In this document: in pieces, positions 10,545-21,420 of the stretch
How positions within the stretch are numbered: the first letter of the stretch is position 1
How the letters are laid out: the number at the start of each line of letters is the position of its first letter
DNA from: Panicum virgatum
Lineage: Eukaryota; Streptophyta; Magnoliopsida; Poales; Poaceae
Reading direction: 5' to 3'
DNA: 64,000 bases
NCBI RefSeq assembly: GCF_016808335.1
Contig: NC_053138.1
Location: forward strand, 52,606,951 to 52,670,950
Notes under the pieces: generated by a model
The model's input: the letters and a program-made list of their open reading frames with translations, nothing else
Told to the model about the DNA's origin: nothing
Database searches by the model: none
Position numbers and translations under genes: made by a program

Positions 10545-11921
10545 GATGAGTGCATTGTCAACACACCACAAACGAACCAAGAGAGAAGTGAAGAATAAAA
10601 AATGGCAAGAAGAATGTGAAGAACTCAAGCAAGTGACAAAAAGCTCAGAAGGGCAAGAGCAGTCACTTACTCAAGCAAAGATCGATTCCCTAAGACAAGG
10701 GCAACGGCTCGACGCAATCGATCAAAAGCCAAAACATGACTCCTCAAAGACAAAGGCAGGGCTCGACACAGTCATGCAGAAATGATGAGGAAACGAGGAA
10801 ACCAGGAGCCAAACAAAGCAGAAACTCCCCCTGAAATGCATTTCCCCCTCACACGTGCAACTCTCACAAAATGATGCACTCTCAAAGCCCTGTGCACAAC
10901 AAGTTCAAAAATCAAACACCCCCTTGTTCGATCACTTCTCGCCCAAAAACTTCTTCCCCTTGTTGGCACATGCACACATCAAGCCTAAAATATGCCTAAA
11001 TCTCCCCCTGAAATCATGCTATGCAATGAATGTCGTGCAGAAGGTGTAAGTGAAACATTCAGGCATACACAGATATGATCATCTAGTGACAGGCATGTGT
11101 GCTTCATAAACAGGAACTGAATCTAGCTCAACAGGGTATATCAATCAAGTCTAGAGCTAGCAAGTTCAGTTCAGCAAAAATAAAAGCATCACCCATGATC
11201 TAGCAACAGCAAGTAGGAGAAAGAAAGCAGTGCTAGCCAAACTCATACAAGGTGATCCAAAGCAGCCAAAATATATTATCATGAATCAAATCTGCATCTT
11301 AAAACTTGCATGAGAATTTTAACAAGTTATATCAAGCAAGTGATTCTGCCAGGGGTTGAAAGCTTGTCATGCTTTACTTAGCAGCGAGGCCAAGCCTATG
11401 CCAAAGGCAGTCAGAAGCTTAAGGCACTCGCTTCAGTCATGCACAGCCTTGCCCGAGTTCTCACTAGTGCTATGTGAGCCGTCCCGAAAGCTCGATCAGT
11501 GCGACAAGCAATCCCACCTAGATCTTTTCATTCCTTTTCAGACAAATTTTAAACAAATTTAACAATTTTCACTCATGTCAAAGATCAAAAGCCACACTAG
11601 CATGAATTAGATAGCAAAGCATATCAATACATCCTAACATGCTAGTAGCCAAGACAGGGTGATCATGTTTTCAGATTTTCAAATCCAAATAGCTTAACTC
11701 AGATGATATGTCATATACTATAGAGCAAGCTATACATGATCAAGTCTAAGAAACTACACTAGCAAGCACTAGAGAATCATAGCTGTGTATACAAGAATGC
11801 CAGTGTAGAGAAGTAATGCAGAATGCAAGCATGTACAATGCAAATGCATCTATCAGAACCTAAAAAGCGAAGAGAAACAAAAACAAAGTCCTACAAAGAC
11901 TACCCAAAGAAAAGTCAGCGA
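10545..11921 (-). other. Non-coding region between pol and the 3' LTR
   Basis: About 1.4 kb after the RNase H stop. Related SIRE elements may carry an env-like ORF here, but no frame with a signal peptide or membrane segment is visible on the minus strand. The sequence is rich in A and C with many CAAG and AAGC words and resembles an untranslated region. Confidence 0.5.
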
Positions 11922-12164
11922 TCAAAAGGGGTAACAAACCCCAAGCTCCCCTCGCAAGCGAGCAAAGGTGTCCTGCTCAAGTGGTTTGGTGAGGATATCT
12001 GCGGTTTGCCTCTCTGAAGGGACATGGATCAAGTCTATGTGGCCTCTCTCATGATTGTCTCGTAGGAAGTGGAACCGAATATCTATGTGTTTGGTTCTGG
12101 AGTGTAGGACAGGGTTCTTTGCAATGCTAATAGCGGACATGTTGTCTACAAAGATGGGAACCAT
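11922..12164 (-). pseudogene. Copia RNase H C-terminal part
   Basis: Eighty residues following directly, in the same frame, after a TAG at 12186. It shows the Copia RNase H C-terminus: V-D-N-M-S-A-I-S-I-A-K-N-P, then the R-T-K-H-I-D-I-R-x-H motif, H-V-P-S-E-R-Q-x-A-D-I-L-T-K-P-L and a short tail. The domain degrades the RNA strand during reverse transcription. The stop at 11922 is probably the natural end of pol. Confidence 0.85.
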
Positions 12165-12185
12165 ATCAAAGCTCAGTCCATAATC

Positions 12186-13535
12186 CTACAAGGTTTGTTT
12201 CATCCAAAGTATCTGGGAGCAACAGCTAGCAGCGGCAACATACTCAGCTTCTGTGGAAGAAAGCGCTATGCTAGCCTGCTTGCGAGAGGACCAAGACACC
12301 AAAGATGTACCGAGAAATTGACAAGTGCCAGATGTCGACTTGCGATCCAACCGACACCCACCGAAATCGGCATCAGAAAAGCCCATCAAAACCAGAGAAG
12401 AATCCGCAGAGTACCAAAGACCAAACTCAGGGGTGAATTTCAGATACCTGAAGATGTGTTTCACCACCTGCCAGTGGGAGGTGCGCGGAGAAGCCTGGTA
12501 CCGCGCACAAAGGCCGACGCCGAACTGAATGTCCGGCCGCGTCGCCGTCAGGTACAGGAGGGAGCCGATCATGCTCCTGTACTCCTTCTGGTCCACTGCC
12601 TCACCGTCCAAGTCCTCATCAAGCGCCGTCGATGTGCTGATCGGAGTCGGCTGAGGAGACAAGTCACTCATGTCGAACTTCCGCAGCAAGTCCCTGGTGT
12701 ACTTGGCTTGATGGACGAACGTGCCCTGAGGAGTTTGCTTGATCTGCAGCCCGAGGAAGAACTGCAGCTCACCCATCATACTCATCTCGAACTCCCTGGA
12801 TATCTGCTCAGAAAACTTGGAGACAAGAGCGTGAGAAGAGCCACCAAAGATAATATCACCCACGTATATCTGAACTAATAGAAAATCAGTGCCAGACCGC
12901 ATGAGGAACAAGGTTTTATCCACACCTCCCATTTTAAAATCCTGAGCCAGCAAAAATGTTTTCAGTCTATCATACCAAGCTCTAGGTGTCTGTTTCAAAC
13001 CATAAAGTGCTTTCTAAAGTTTATAAACACGGTTTGGAAACTTGGGATTTTCGAAACCAGGGGGTTGTTTCACATAAACCTCTTCTTTGATAAAACCATT
13101 TAAGAAGGCAGATTTAACGTCCATTTGGAAAACTTTAAAACCCTTAGAAGCAGCAAATGCAAGAAAAATCCGAATCGCTTTCAAACGAGCAATAGGGGAA
13201 AAAGTTTCTTCAAAACCAATCCCTTCTTTTTGGCAAAAACCCTGGGCAACAAGACGAGCCTTGTTTCGAACAACCAACCCATCCTCACCCTGCTTGTTTT
13301 TGAAAACCCACTTCATTCCGATGGGATTACAAGCAGGTGGAGGCTCGACTAAAACCCAAACTTGGTTTCTTTCAAAGTTTTCGAGTTCCTCATGCATGGC
13401 ATTGATCCAATTAGAATCAGAAATAGCGTGTCCAATATCTTTGGGCTCAAAAGAGGCAACAAACGCTGAATGAGCAAAGCCAGTGATACTTGTTACCTTG
13501 GACCATGTGACTCGCTCGTTGAGGTCAACTAGCAT
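12186..13535 (-). pseudogene. Copia reverse transcriptase and RNase H N-terminal part
   Basis: One frame from 13535 to 12186, broken by a TAG at 13014. The RT begins around W-V-F-K-N-K and shows [18 protein letters not shown], the first catalytic aspartate in [11 protein letters not shown], and Y-G-L-K-Q-T-P just after the stop. The second catalytic motif, normally Y-V-D-D, reads Y-V-G-D at 12855-12866: the aspartate codon GAT has become GGT (12858-12860), which should abolish polymerase activity. RNase H follows with F-S-D-A-D-F-G-G and S-S-T-E-A-E-Y, and is closed by the TAG at 12186. The gene is dead both by stops and by active-site change. Confidence 0.9.
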
Positions 13536-13565
13536 CTGTTGAGGCGGATGACGACGCTGAATGTG

Positions 13566-14786
13566 TCACGGTACTTCCCTTGTCGAAGTCGCCTCCTCCT
13601 CAACCAAAGCTGGTGCCTCCTCAGGTGCAGCTGGTGAAGTCTGAGTCACCTGCTCGACTGGCCCCCGGGAAGTAGACGTAGTAGGATCGGGGCCGTAATC
13701 ATCGTCCGAGCTCGTGGCAGAGGCGACTGGGTCCACAGCACACGTGGTAGCCTCAGCATCACCCTCCGCAGCTTCTTCCTCCTCATCTTCAAAGATGGAG
13801 GTGCCGAGCTCATCATCTCCTGCAACTTCAAAGACAGAAGCATTGCACGGTGTAGTCTCGTCGAAAGTGACTTCACAAGTCTCTCTGACGATGTTAGAAT
13901 CAATAAGCAACACACGGTATGCTCTAGAATGAGATGCATAACCGAGAAAAATGCCGCCAGACCAGCGAGACTCAAACTTATCAAGATTTCCTTCTTTCAG
14001 CACAAAACACCGGCAACCGAAAACTCTGAGATGGTCAACACGGGGCTGGCGTCCAAATCGCAACTCATAAGAAGTCTTGTGCATGAAAGCACACAAGAAA
14101 ATACGATTGGACACATAACAAGCGGTATTAACCGCCTCAGCCCAGTACTTTCAAGGAGTCCTATGCTCATCGAGCATCGTCCTCGCCATCTCCACCAGCG
14201 TCTGATTCTTCCGTTCTACAACTCCATTCTGCTGTGGAGTGTAGGGAGAAGAGTACTGGTATTCAAGACCTTTATCACTGCAAAAGGTGTCAAAACGAGC
14301 GTTTTTGAATTCTGTGCCATTATCACTGCGAATTGCTCTCATGGCCTGGGGTAGCTCATTTTTCAACCTCTAGATCAAGTCTCGAACAAACTCGAAAGCC
14401 TCATCCTTGGTTCTCATGAAAAAGACCCAAGAATAGCGAGAAAAATCATCCACGATCACAAGAACGTACCACTTCCCACCAACTGGCATCACCCTACAAG
14501 GACCAACTATGTCCATGTGTAGCAACTCTCCAGGGTGAGTGGTCATCACCTGATTAATAGGCGGATGAGAAGTAGAAATCATCTTCCCGTGGCGACACGG
14601 ATGGCAAACAAGGTCCTTTTCAAACTTCAATTTGGGCAATCCTCGGATTAGGCCAAGTGAGCTAAGTCTAGACAACAAGTCGAAGCTCAAATGTCCAAGT
14701 CTCCGATGCCACTTCCATAGATCAGAAGAAGGACCAGCCAACAAGCAACAAGAAAGGCCAAAAGGAGTTCCAAAGAAATCGACCAA
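13566..14786 (-). pseudogene. Copia integrase with GAG-pre-integrase domain
   Basis: One reading frame from 14786 to 13566, interrupted by a TAG at 14370 and a TGA at 14151. The HHCC zinc-binding module is seen as W-H-R-R-L-G-H...C-H-P-C-R-H-G-K-M. The DDE core shows H-M-D-I-V-G-P, D-D-F-S-R-Y-S-W, R-S-D-N-G-T-E-F and S-P-Y-T-P-Q-Q-N-G-V-V-E-R-K-N, with all three acidic residues present. The C-terminal part includes the conserved R-V-F-G-C-R-C-F segment and then an acidic, low-complexity linker before RT. It closes with a TGA at 13566. Confidence 0.9.
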
Positions 14787-14792
14787 GAAAAC

Positions 14793-15608
14793 TCAGTCAC
14801 GAGGAACGATCCGGCAAACCAGGTCTCCTCTGGAATCCAAAACTCGAGAACAACCCTCCTTGAAGTGAACTTCAAACCCCTCATCAAGAAGTTGCGAAAC
14901 AGAGAGCAAATTAGAGCCAAGATTCGAAACCAAAGCAACCTCTCTCATGGTGAAGCGATCAGAAACTCTAACAGCGCCAACACCACGTACCTTGCCCTTA
15001 CCATTATCCCCAAATATGATGTATTCTTTGTGGCGCGTTGGGGTGAGGCTGGAGAACCATTTGTCAATCCCGGTCATATGGCACGAACAACCGGAGTCCA
15101 TGATCCACCTGTTCTCCAAGCCTCCAACCTGCACATCAGTAGTGAGACAAAGGGTGAGCAAATGTCTCAACACTGGGTTAGTAAAGTGTGAAGCAAACCA
15201 GTGTCGAGCCATTTGCTCTACAGAAGGGTTAGCAAACTCAGGCAAAACGTATCCCCTGTCCCGTCTACTGTGAGGCTGACGACCACCACCGCGAGGAAAG
15301 CGTGGTGCATCGTAACTTCCTCCAAGGCCTCGGTCCCGTGGTCCATAGCCGTACTGAGGACGACCAGGAGCACGACCGGCAAAGTGATCACCCGCTGGAG
15401 CACGGTAACCTCCACCGTCTCCCTTTCCTCCACCTACACGGCGCGCCCCAGCATCTTGCCTACCACCACACCGAGGAGGACCATGCACCCGAGCAGAGTA
15501 CATGTCCGAGTTACGTCTCTCCTGATCACGTCTCACAGCCCGCTTCCTCCTGAAGCAAAACTCCTCCAGGTGAACTTCTTTGTCACAGTACTCGTAGTGG
15601 TACCTCAC
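14793..15608 (-). pseudogene. Copia protease region and gag-pol linker
   Basis: 271 residues. The N-terminal third is basic and glycine-rich (R-G-G-G-R-Q, R-D-R-G), then the retropepsin shows W-I-M-D-S-G-C-S-C-H-M-T-G with the catalytic D-S-G and continues through S-N-L-G-S-N-L-L-S-V-S-Q-L. The frame is the same as integrase and RT downstream, and the TGA at 14793 separates them. Upstream the frame is open beyond 15608 and joins the gag linker by a frameshift at an A8 run (T run on plus at 15759-15766). Confidence 0.85.
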
Positions 15609-15717
15609 CTCTCTCTTGGGAGGTGAAGGTCTCGCCTGCGGACGAGGAGGAGCAGCCCCCTTCTTCTGGGCAACCTGGGCTGTGGTAGCAGGGAGCGTAT
15701 CAAGAGGATTCCTCAGC

Positions 15718-16965
15718 TCATTGGGCTTTGGAACCCAAACCTGCTTCTGTGGGGGTGCTTTTTTTTGGTTCTTTCAGCACACCATCCACGGGGTCAACAA
15801 GCGAAGGCTGCGTGCTTGTGCTAGCAGTGTTTAGAGCACTTGAAACTACAGCAGCCTTGCCGATCTTACCATACAACTTGTCAAAGTCTAACTTCGTGTA
15901 TGTGTAACCGACCCCAAAACCATCACCACGCTTAAACTGCTTGATCATCATGCCCAACTGTGGCTCACTGCTAGAAACCCAACTCAGAATCGCCCTAAGA
16001 TATGTGTTCTCTTTCTCCAAGTTGACTTTCTCTACCGCAAGATTGTCCAAATCAGAAATCAGACCAGGGCAAACATGACAATCAATAGGTGGGCTAGACT
16101 CCACGACCTTAGTCTTCCCCAAAGACTTAATCAAAGCGTTCTTCTCATCTAGCTCCGACCTAAGCGTGGGACAAAGCTTGCAGGCACCAAGCAAAATAGG
16201 CCTAGATCTAAGCCCCTCTAGTTCACAAAAAATAGTGGCAAACTTAGACTGCAAAGAAGCTAGATCAGACTTAAAAATGGGACACTGATCGCATTCAAGC
16301 ACATCACTAACGATGGGAGCATCCTTGACCAGTTCAAGCTCATGCTTGGTCTTAGCTAGCTCATGAGACACGTCAGCAAGCGAAGTCTTAGCAACATCTA
16401 AGTTCACAACATTCTCATCATGCTTGGCACGGAGAGCAACAAGATCATTCATGTGAGATATGCAGCCAGCGCACTCATCCTCCCCAGATTTCTCTCTAGC
16501 ACAAGCCAGCTCAGCCCTAAGCTTTCTACGCTCTCTAGCTGCTTCCTTAAGCAGCCTCTTCTGGTTGTCGAGAGCGGCGTACAACTCCCTAACCTCAGTT
16601 TCAAGAAGGTCAATCATGGAGTTTACCTCTGAATCACTCTCGGATCCAGGAGAAGAGTCGACGTGCATCGGTGTAGCATGTCCACCTGGAGACGCACGAA
16701 CACCATTGGCCTCTCCCGCCATGGTGCAGAAACCCTTGCGCCGACCGGCCGCCAAGCACAGGCCGATGAAGCCGGTGGCATCCTTGTCCCTCTTCTTCTT
16801 CTTCGTCTTCTTCTTCTTCTTCTTCTTCTTCTTCTGCTTCTTCTTCTTCTTCTTCTTCTTCTTCTTCTTCTTCTTCTTCTCTTCTTCTTCTTCTTCTTCT
16901 CTTCTTCTTCTTCTTCTTCTTCTTCTTCTTCTTCTTCTTCTTCTTCTTCTTCTTCTTGTCATCAT
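15718..16965 (-). pseudogene. Copia gag C-terminal coiled-coil linker with four CxxC modules and a lysine/arginine tract
   Basis: An open frame of 415 codons starting within a TTC/GAA microsatellite, so the first 60 or so residues are runs of R, E and K and are probably an expansion, not conserved sequence. After it comes a long charged coiled-coil region (L-E-T-E-V-R-E-L-Y-A-A-L and similar heptads). Four modules of the form C-x-x-C-x(3-4)-[RSN]-[DE]-L occur at 16462-16476, 16276-16296, 16166-16188 and 16061-16083. Such linkers between zinc knuckle and protease are known in the Maximus/SIRE lineage. The frame ends at an A8 run where the protease frame takes over. Confidence 0.75.
16791..16957 (+). 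repeat. (TTC)n microsatellite inside gag
   Basis: About 165 bp of TTC with a few interruptions (GTC, TGC, CTC). On the coding (minus) strand it is (GAA/AAG)n. The interruptions shift its frame, giving arginine, glutamate and lysine runs in turn. Confidence 0.95.
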
Positions 16966-17190
16966 TGTCGGAGGTCGGTGAAGAAGAGCGGTCGGTGTCG
17001 GAGCTCTTGTCGAGGTCGCTGAGCTGTGCCAGGAAACCTTCTCCCGCTTCTTGAGTGACTCCTTGTCAAAGCGTCCTCCTCAGTCACGACTACGGTGCTT
17101 GTGGCGCCGACGCTCCTTGTTGGAGCCTCCATCGTCACGGTCGCGGTGGCGGTAGTAGTCGGGGTTGTTGTTCTGGCCACCGCCGGACTT

Positions 17191-18065
17191 CTAGGGGCAG
17201 TCGGCGATGAAATGGTTCAGATCGCCGCAGTGGTAGCACCCGGGGTTCTTCTTCCTCTGCCTATTGTGGTAGATACGCTGGAACTTGTTTATGAGGAGAC
17301 ACAAGTCGTCGTCGCCCAGCGTCTCTAACTGCTCATCTGAGACAGAAGGCAAAGAGGCAAGAGAAAAGCCAAGAGTAGAGTTAGCGTTAGAGCTCGATCC
17401 ACCTGGGCCAGTCACAAGAGCAATGCTCTTGGAAGGAGGGCACCATTGAGCTTGGCTCGTGTCTGGTTATCCACCTCTGTGTCCTTGAGCTTGCTGAAAA
17501 GCTCATTCACGGTCAGAGTCTCATAGCCTGCAGACTCAATGATCGTGTTCACCTTGAGATCCCACACAGAGTGGTCAAGTGCATAGAGCAACTTGAGGGT
17601 CTTCTCATGCTCTGTGTAGTCAAGGGCATCAGCAGGTCTATTCGCACTGACTTTGTTCACAATCGATTGAAACCGACTGAACATGTCGCCAATGCTCTCA
17701 CCCGGCCCCTGTGTGAAATTCTCGTATTCACGCCGGTGAGTCTCAAACAACCTAGCCTTAACCTGAGGTGTGCCCTCGTGGTAGTTCTCAAGGCACCTCC
17801 AAACTTTGTGTGCTTCCTGAAAACCCTGGACGCGTGAGAACTCCGCACTAGAAATGCCAGCGAACAAGGCATTTACAGCCTTGGCATTAGCCTCGTGCTC
17901 GGACACCTGAAGAGGAGAGGTCTAAACGGCAAGCACCTCGTACGCCTGGTTCTTGGTGATATCCCAGACCTCGGCTCCCATACTTTGCAAGAACGCATGC
18001 ATGCGAACCTTCCAATAAGCATAGTCCTCGCCAGAAAATATTGGGATCTTACCAAGACTCGCCAT
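17191..18065 (-). pseudogene. Copia gag with CCHC zinc knuckle
   Basis: The likely start is the ATG at 18063-18065, about 50 bp inside the primer-binding site, giving an N-terminus with F-S-G-E-D-Y-A-Y-W-K-V, the usual Copia gag opening. A TAG at 17922-17924 breaks it after about 47 codons. The rest of the capsid-like UBN2 domain runs to 17412 (W-R-C-L-E-N-Y-H-E-G-T, then F-S-R-F-Q-S-I-V-N). A frameshift near 17412 leads to the zinc knuckle C-Y-H-C-G-D-L-N-H-F-I-A-D-C, directly followed by a TAG at 17191. The product would have packaged element RNA in cytoplasmic particles. Confidence 0.85.
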
Positions 18066-18115
18066 GGTCGCCAAGTGGTTTTCGAACTGGTTAGGGTATT
18101 GAAAACCTTAACCAA

Positions 18116-18127
18116 GCTCTGATATCA
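18116..18127 (-). promoter_or_regulatory. Primer-binding site of the Copia element
   Basis: On the minus strand TGATATCAGAGC starts two bases after the 5' LTR end. It differs at one position from TGGTATCAGAGC, complementary to the 3' end of initiator methionine tRNA. Confidence 0.85.
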
Positions 18128-18129
18128 AT

Positions 18130-19268
18130 TGATTGACCGAAGAGGCGACCAGAGGGGGGGTGAATGGGAGCCAAATAAAAATTTCACGACCGGAAGTGAT
18201 TTGGTCAAGTCCCAAGTGTACACCCAAACCCTTGAGTCCTAAGTGACGTGAGGATTAGTTATGGAGGAGTTACACCAACACTAAACATCCCTAGGAACAA
18301 GGTGTGAACAAGTGCAGAATCATACGCGAAGAAACAGCATAGTATAACTCACCGGTTGATCCGACGCACAGATTTGAACAGCGTCGGTTCAACCGATGAG
18401 CAGGGCCGGCAGCAGAGAGAAGCAAACACCGGTTTAACCGATGCAGAGGCTTTAAGAAATGTCGGTTCAACCGACGTTGGAACGTCGGTTGATTCGATAA
18501 ATTCAAATTTAAATGCCGGTTCAGTTGTCCAGAGAGATTGCAAATCAAACTCACAAAGCACCGGTTAAACCGACGCCACGAAAAACCTATACGTCGGTGC
18601 AAAGGGCCAAATAACAAAACCCTAACAGTTGAAAAACCTACTCACCGGTTGATCCGACGCAACACCTCACAAGCGTCGGTTTAACCGGTGATAGGAAGAA
18701 ATCTGTTCGTGCCCAGAAACGAATTTTTCAAGTCCGCGACCTTTGGAAATCTTGATGATTGGATGATCAATTCAAGTCCAAAGGAGATCAAATTTTGGGG
18801 AGATAAAGATGATGACTTCAAGAACACATCCCCAAAAGATTTCAACGAAGTTCCTCACGGATTAAAAGGAATCGAAGAAAATCGGAGCAAGAGCGGGGTT
18901 TTCTGTAGAACACAAAAACTACGATCGAAAGAGCTCGTGAAACCTAGGCGTTTGGCACTAAGTAAAGAGCGATGGAATCACCTCAAAGAGCTCAGAGAAG
19001 AACTACGATCTCGTGCTTCATGATTACACAAACGAAAATCAAAAATCATCACAAGCAAGGCACAAGAGGTATGAGATTGAAACGAAATCAAATCCTCGGA
19101 TGGCACAAGGAGGGAAGGGCCTCCTTTCCCATCAATCTCAGTACAAAATCCTCACAAATCCATGGCTAAAATCCCTAGTTCTAGAGAGGAGAGGGAGAGG
19201 AAAGGGACAGGGAGGAGAGGGGCGCCTGGGAGGAGAGGCAGAGCCTCTGTTCTTGCGCAAGGGGCAAA

Positions 19269-19318
<50 letters not shown>

Positions 19319-20060
19319 GGGGGAGGGTGAGGGGGTATTTAACCCCAACAACTCTCTACCCAAAAGACTAAACTACCCCTAGAGCTGAAAATAAACTAGA
19401 AGGCCCGTAGATGCAAAACCGAAAAAGATACATGGACTCATCCGACGGCCGAGGTTCTTTCTTCGAATCAAAATCTTCCCCGCGATGCCGCCATGTCGAT
19501 GAAGATCCGGTTCACGATTTTGAAGGGTCCGCGAAACCCGGTGAGGTGGCCGGTTTTGTGAAAACCGCCAAAACTCCACGCGCGGGAAGATTTCCGTCTC
19601 CACGCCGTGGCCCTGGACGCCGTTCCCGCCTCGGCCTCCTGATGGCCCTAGACGCCACCCGACGCCCGTCACCTCCTCGCCCGCAGCGAGGCCCTAGACA
19701 CCATCGACGCTCGTCGCCTCCGTCAGTCCCGAGACCGACGCCCGTGCCTCCACGACTTGGCGTCTTCAACCACCGTCCGCCACCTTGGTTTTGTGGCGCA
19801 AACCAAGAAATCTGCCTTCCGTCGCCGCTTGCGCTCTCGATCCAGGTGTGGACGCCACAGCTGCCGCCCGGCACGAACTCCGGTCCCGGCTGCCCTTCAC
19901 CGCCGTCCACCGCACGGTCCATCGGCCACAGCACCTCCACGACAGCTCTCCGTCGACACTTGACGCCCGTGTACCTGCAACCAAAGACCAAGCGCACGAT
20001 CACACCGCACGGTTGACAATTCACTCATCACAAGCAGGATAGAGTACTCCACATTCCTCA
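18130..20060 (-). repeat. 5' LTR of the Copia element at 8653-20060
   Basis: 1,931 bp, plus-strand ends TGATTGACCGAAGAGG and CACATTCCTCA. A TATA-like GGTATTTAACC (19334-19344, reverse of the transcript) marks the promoter. Between about 18350 and 18695 there are about eight copies of a degenerate CGGTTNAACCG palindrome, all downstream of the promoter. An (AG)22 run lies at 19273-19316. Confidence 0.92.
19273..19316 (+). repeat. (AG)22 microsatellite in the 5' LTR
   Basis: A pure AG run of 44 bp just downstream of the LTR promoter on the minus strand. The partner LTR has only a short AG run at the same place (about 9793-9804), so the expansion came after insertion. Confidence 0.95.
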
Positions 20061-20065
20061 TCAAC

Positions 20066-20191
20066 CCTTCCGATCTGCCCCAAGAAGAACCCAAGTTCTT
20101 CTGTGCTTGCCGGCGGCCTGCCCTGAAACGGACCTCCGGCACAGCTCGGAATCCTGGGAGGCGATTCTTCACCTGCTATTCCGGGAAAGAC
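20066..20191 (+). pseudogene. GRF gene exon 1, 3' part (zinc finger)
   Basis: Forty-two codons in phase with 8551-8652 when one TCAAC copy is removed. It holds C-A-C, R-T-S and N-P-G-R-R-F-F-T-C, the first three zinc ligands and the GRF signature. It ends at GAC with the splice donor GTAAGC at 20192. Confidence 0.8.
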
Positions 20192-20717
20192 GTAAGCACG
20201 TCTTACTGTCCATACAACACCATAATTAAGAACGTGATTGTTTATCTAGCTAATTAGACGGTTTCCCCGCCCAAATGCGTGGCGACTGCGTATTTACAAA
20301 CAAATGCTTATTTTGTTACGTTAACGTCAAATACAATTATTTTTAAATTATCATAAAAAATAACTAGTGACTTAAAATTAATCTAGATATTTTCTTTTGA
20401 CTATAGACTATATTTAAGGCAATTTGTAGCTTAAGTGCTCGTTAAATGACTGCTTATGCTTTGTCTTCATATTCATTTGGCTTGTTATCAATGTGGATAG
20501 TATTTGTTTCAAGGGATACCAATACTTGTAGAATATAAGGTCCTGTTTGGGACAACTCCAGCTCCGACATCCATGCTGGATCTCAAGTTTGTAAGACAAA
20601 ATAAAGTGTTTTAGTTTATATTTTGATTTTCAAATAAGTCCAACTAATTACTAATTAGCTTACCAGGATACCATGAATCTTAATTTCATATGTAATGGTA
20701 GCTAGTAGTAGCTAGTA

Positions 20718-21166
20718 CTCTCTCAATTTCTTTTTGAACAGTGTATTAGAGTTTCCAAAACTCAAACTTCATTAATATTGCTGGCTAACAGTTATTGAAG
20801 CTATATATGTGTTTGTTATACAAAAGCTGTATCAATACATTCATATTTCAATGATCTTTGGTGATATCGATTTTCTAACAATTCATAATATATCAGCAGA
20901 GCATTCAATGGTCAACTTATAGTTTTCAAGGCCTTTTCAAACCTAACACTCACTATATAAAGAAATAGAGGGAATAACATTTTACATTACTCAAATTATA
21001 TATTTCCATTAGAATTAAACGTAATATTTATAAAGAACTTTATAAGACAAAACTACACGCGCCATCCTAGCATTTATGAACTAATAACCTAGATAACATC
21101 TCAGGTTAAATTTAACATCCTTAATTACAACATTCTAGACCACTAACCATTTGGATTGGGAGAGAG
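20718..21166. mobile_element. Stowaway-like MITE
   Basis: The left end CTCTCTCAATTTC and right end GATTGGGAGAGAG are imperfect inverted repeats, flanked by TA on both sides (20716-20717 and 21167-21168), as in Tc1/mariner MITEs. Length is 449 bp, AT-rich, no coding capacity. Confidence 0.55.
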
Positions 21167-21226
21167 TACGACCCATCAAGTTAGTGTCATGCCAGGCCAT
21201 ATTATCCTTTTGTTTGCGAATATATA

Positions 21227-21420
21227 CTTCCTCTATCCTACAAAGACTGGTCTTCTATTTTTGTTTTTAGTCAAACTATCTAAAATTTAATCAGCTTTAT
21301 AAAGAAAAGTATCAGTATCTACTCCTTATGGAAATATATTTCACGATAGATCTAGTGATACCAATTTGATATCATAAATATTAGTACTCTTTTCTATAAG
21401 CTTAGTTAGCAAAAGTAACA
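21227..21420. mobile_element. Stowaway MITE, right end degraded
   Basis: Starts CTTCCTCTATCCTACAAAG after TA, a form of the Stowaway CTCCCTCCGTCC terminus. The interior (AGTCAAACT near the left, CACGATAGATCTAGTGATAC, TTTCTATAAGCTTAG) follows the common grass Stowaway consensus. The right terminus is not recognisable. Confidence 0.55.

Larger units (their letters stand above)
8653..20060 (-). mobile_element. Copia LTR retrotransposon, Maximus/SIRE (Opie-like) type
   Basis: An 11.4-kb element with TG...CA-ended LTRs at 8653-10533 and 18130-20060, flanked by a perfect 5-bp target duplication TCAAC (8648-8652 and 20061-20065). The primer-binding site (methionine tRNA type) abuts the right LTR and the polypurine tract abuts the left LTR, so it is transcribed on the minus strand. 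Gene order is gag with zinc knuckle, a coiled-coil linker with CxxC modules, protease, integrase, reverse transcriptase, RNase H, which is Copia order. The LTR copies differ by roughly 5% over the first 400 bp that I compared by eye, so the insertion is not recent. It is defective: stops in gag and pol, frameshifts, and a changed RT active site. It sits inside exon 1 of the GRF gene. Confidence 0.93.

Noticed and set aside
10543..10785. Plus-strand frame rich in K, Q and E, between Copia pol and LTR
   Set aside because: It is antisense to the element's 3' untranslated region and starts inside the polypurine tract. No env-like features.
12195..12878. Plus-strand frame of 227 codons
   Set aside because: Antisense shadow of the Copia RT and RNase H region, which is clearly coding on the minus strand.
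16460..16981. Plus-strand frame with long serine and leucine runs
   Set aside because: It is the TTC microsatellite read on the non-coding strand of gag.
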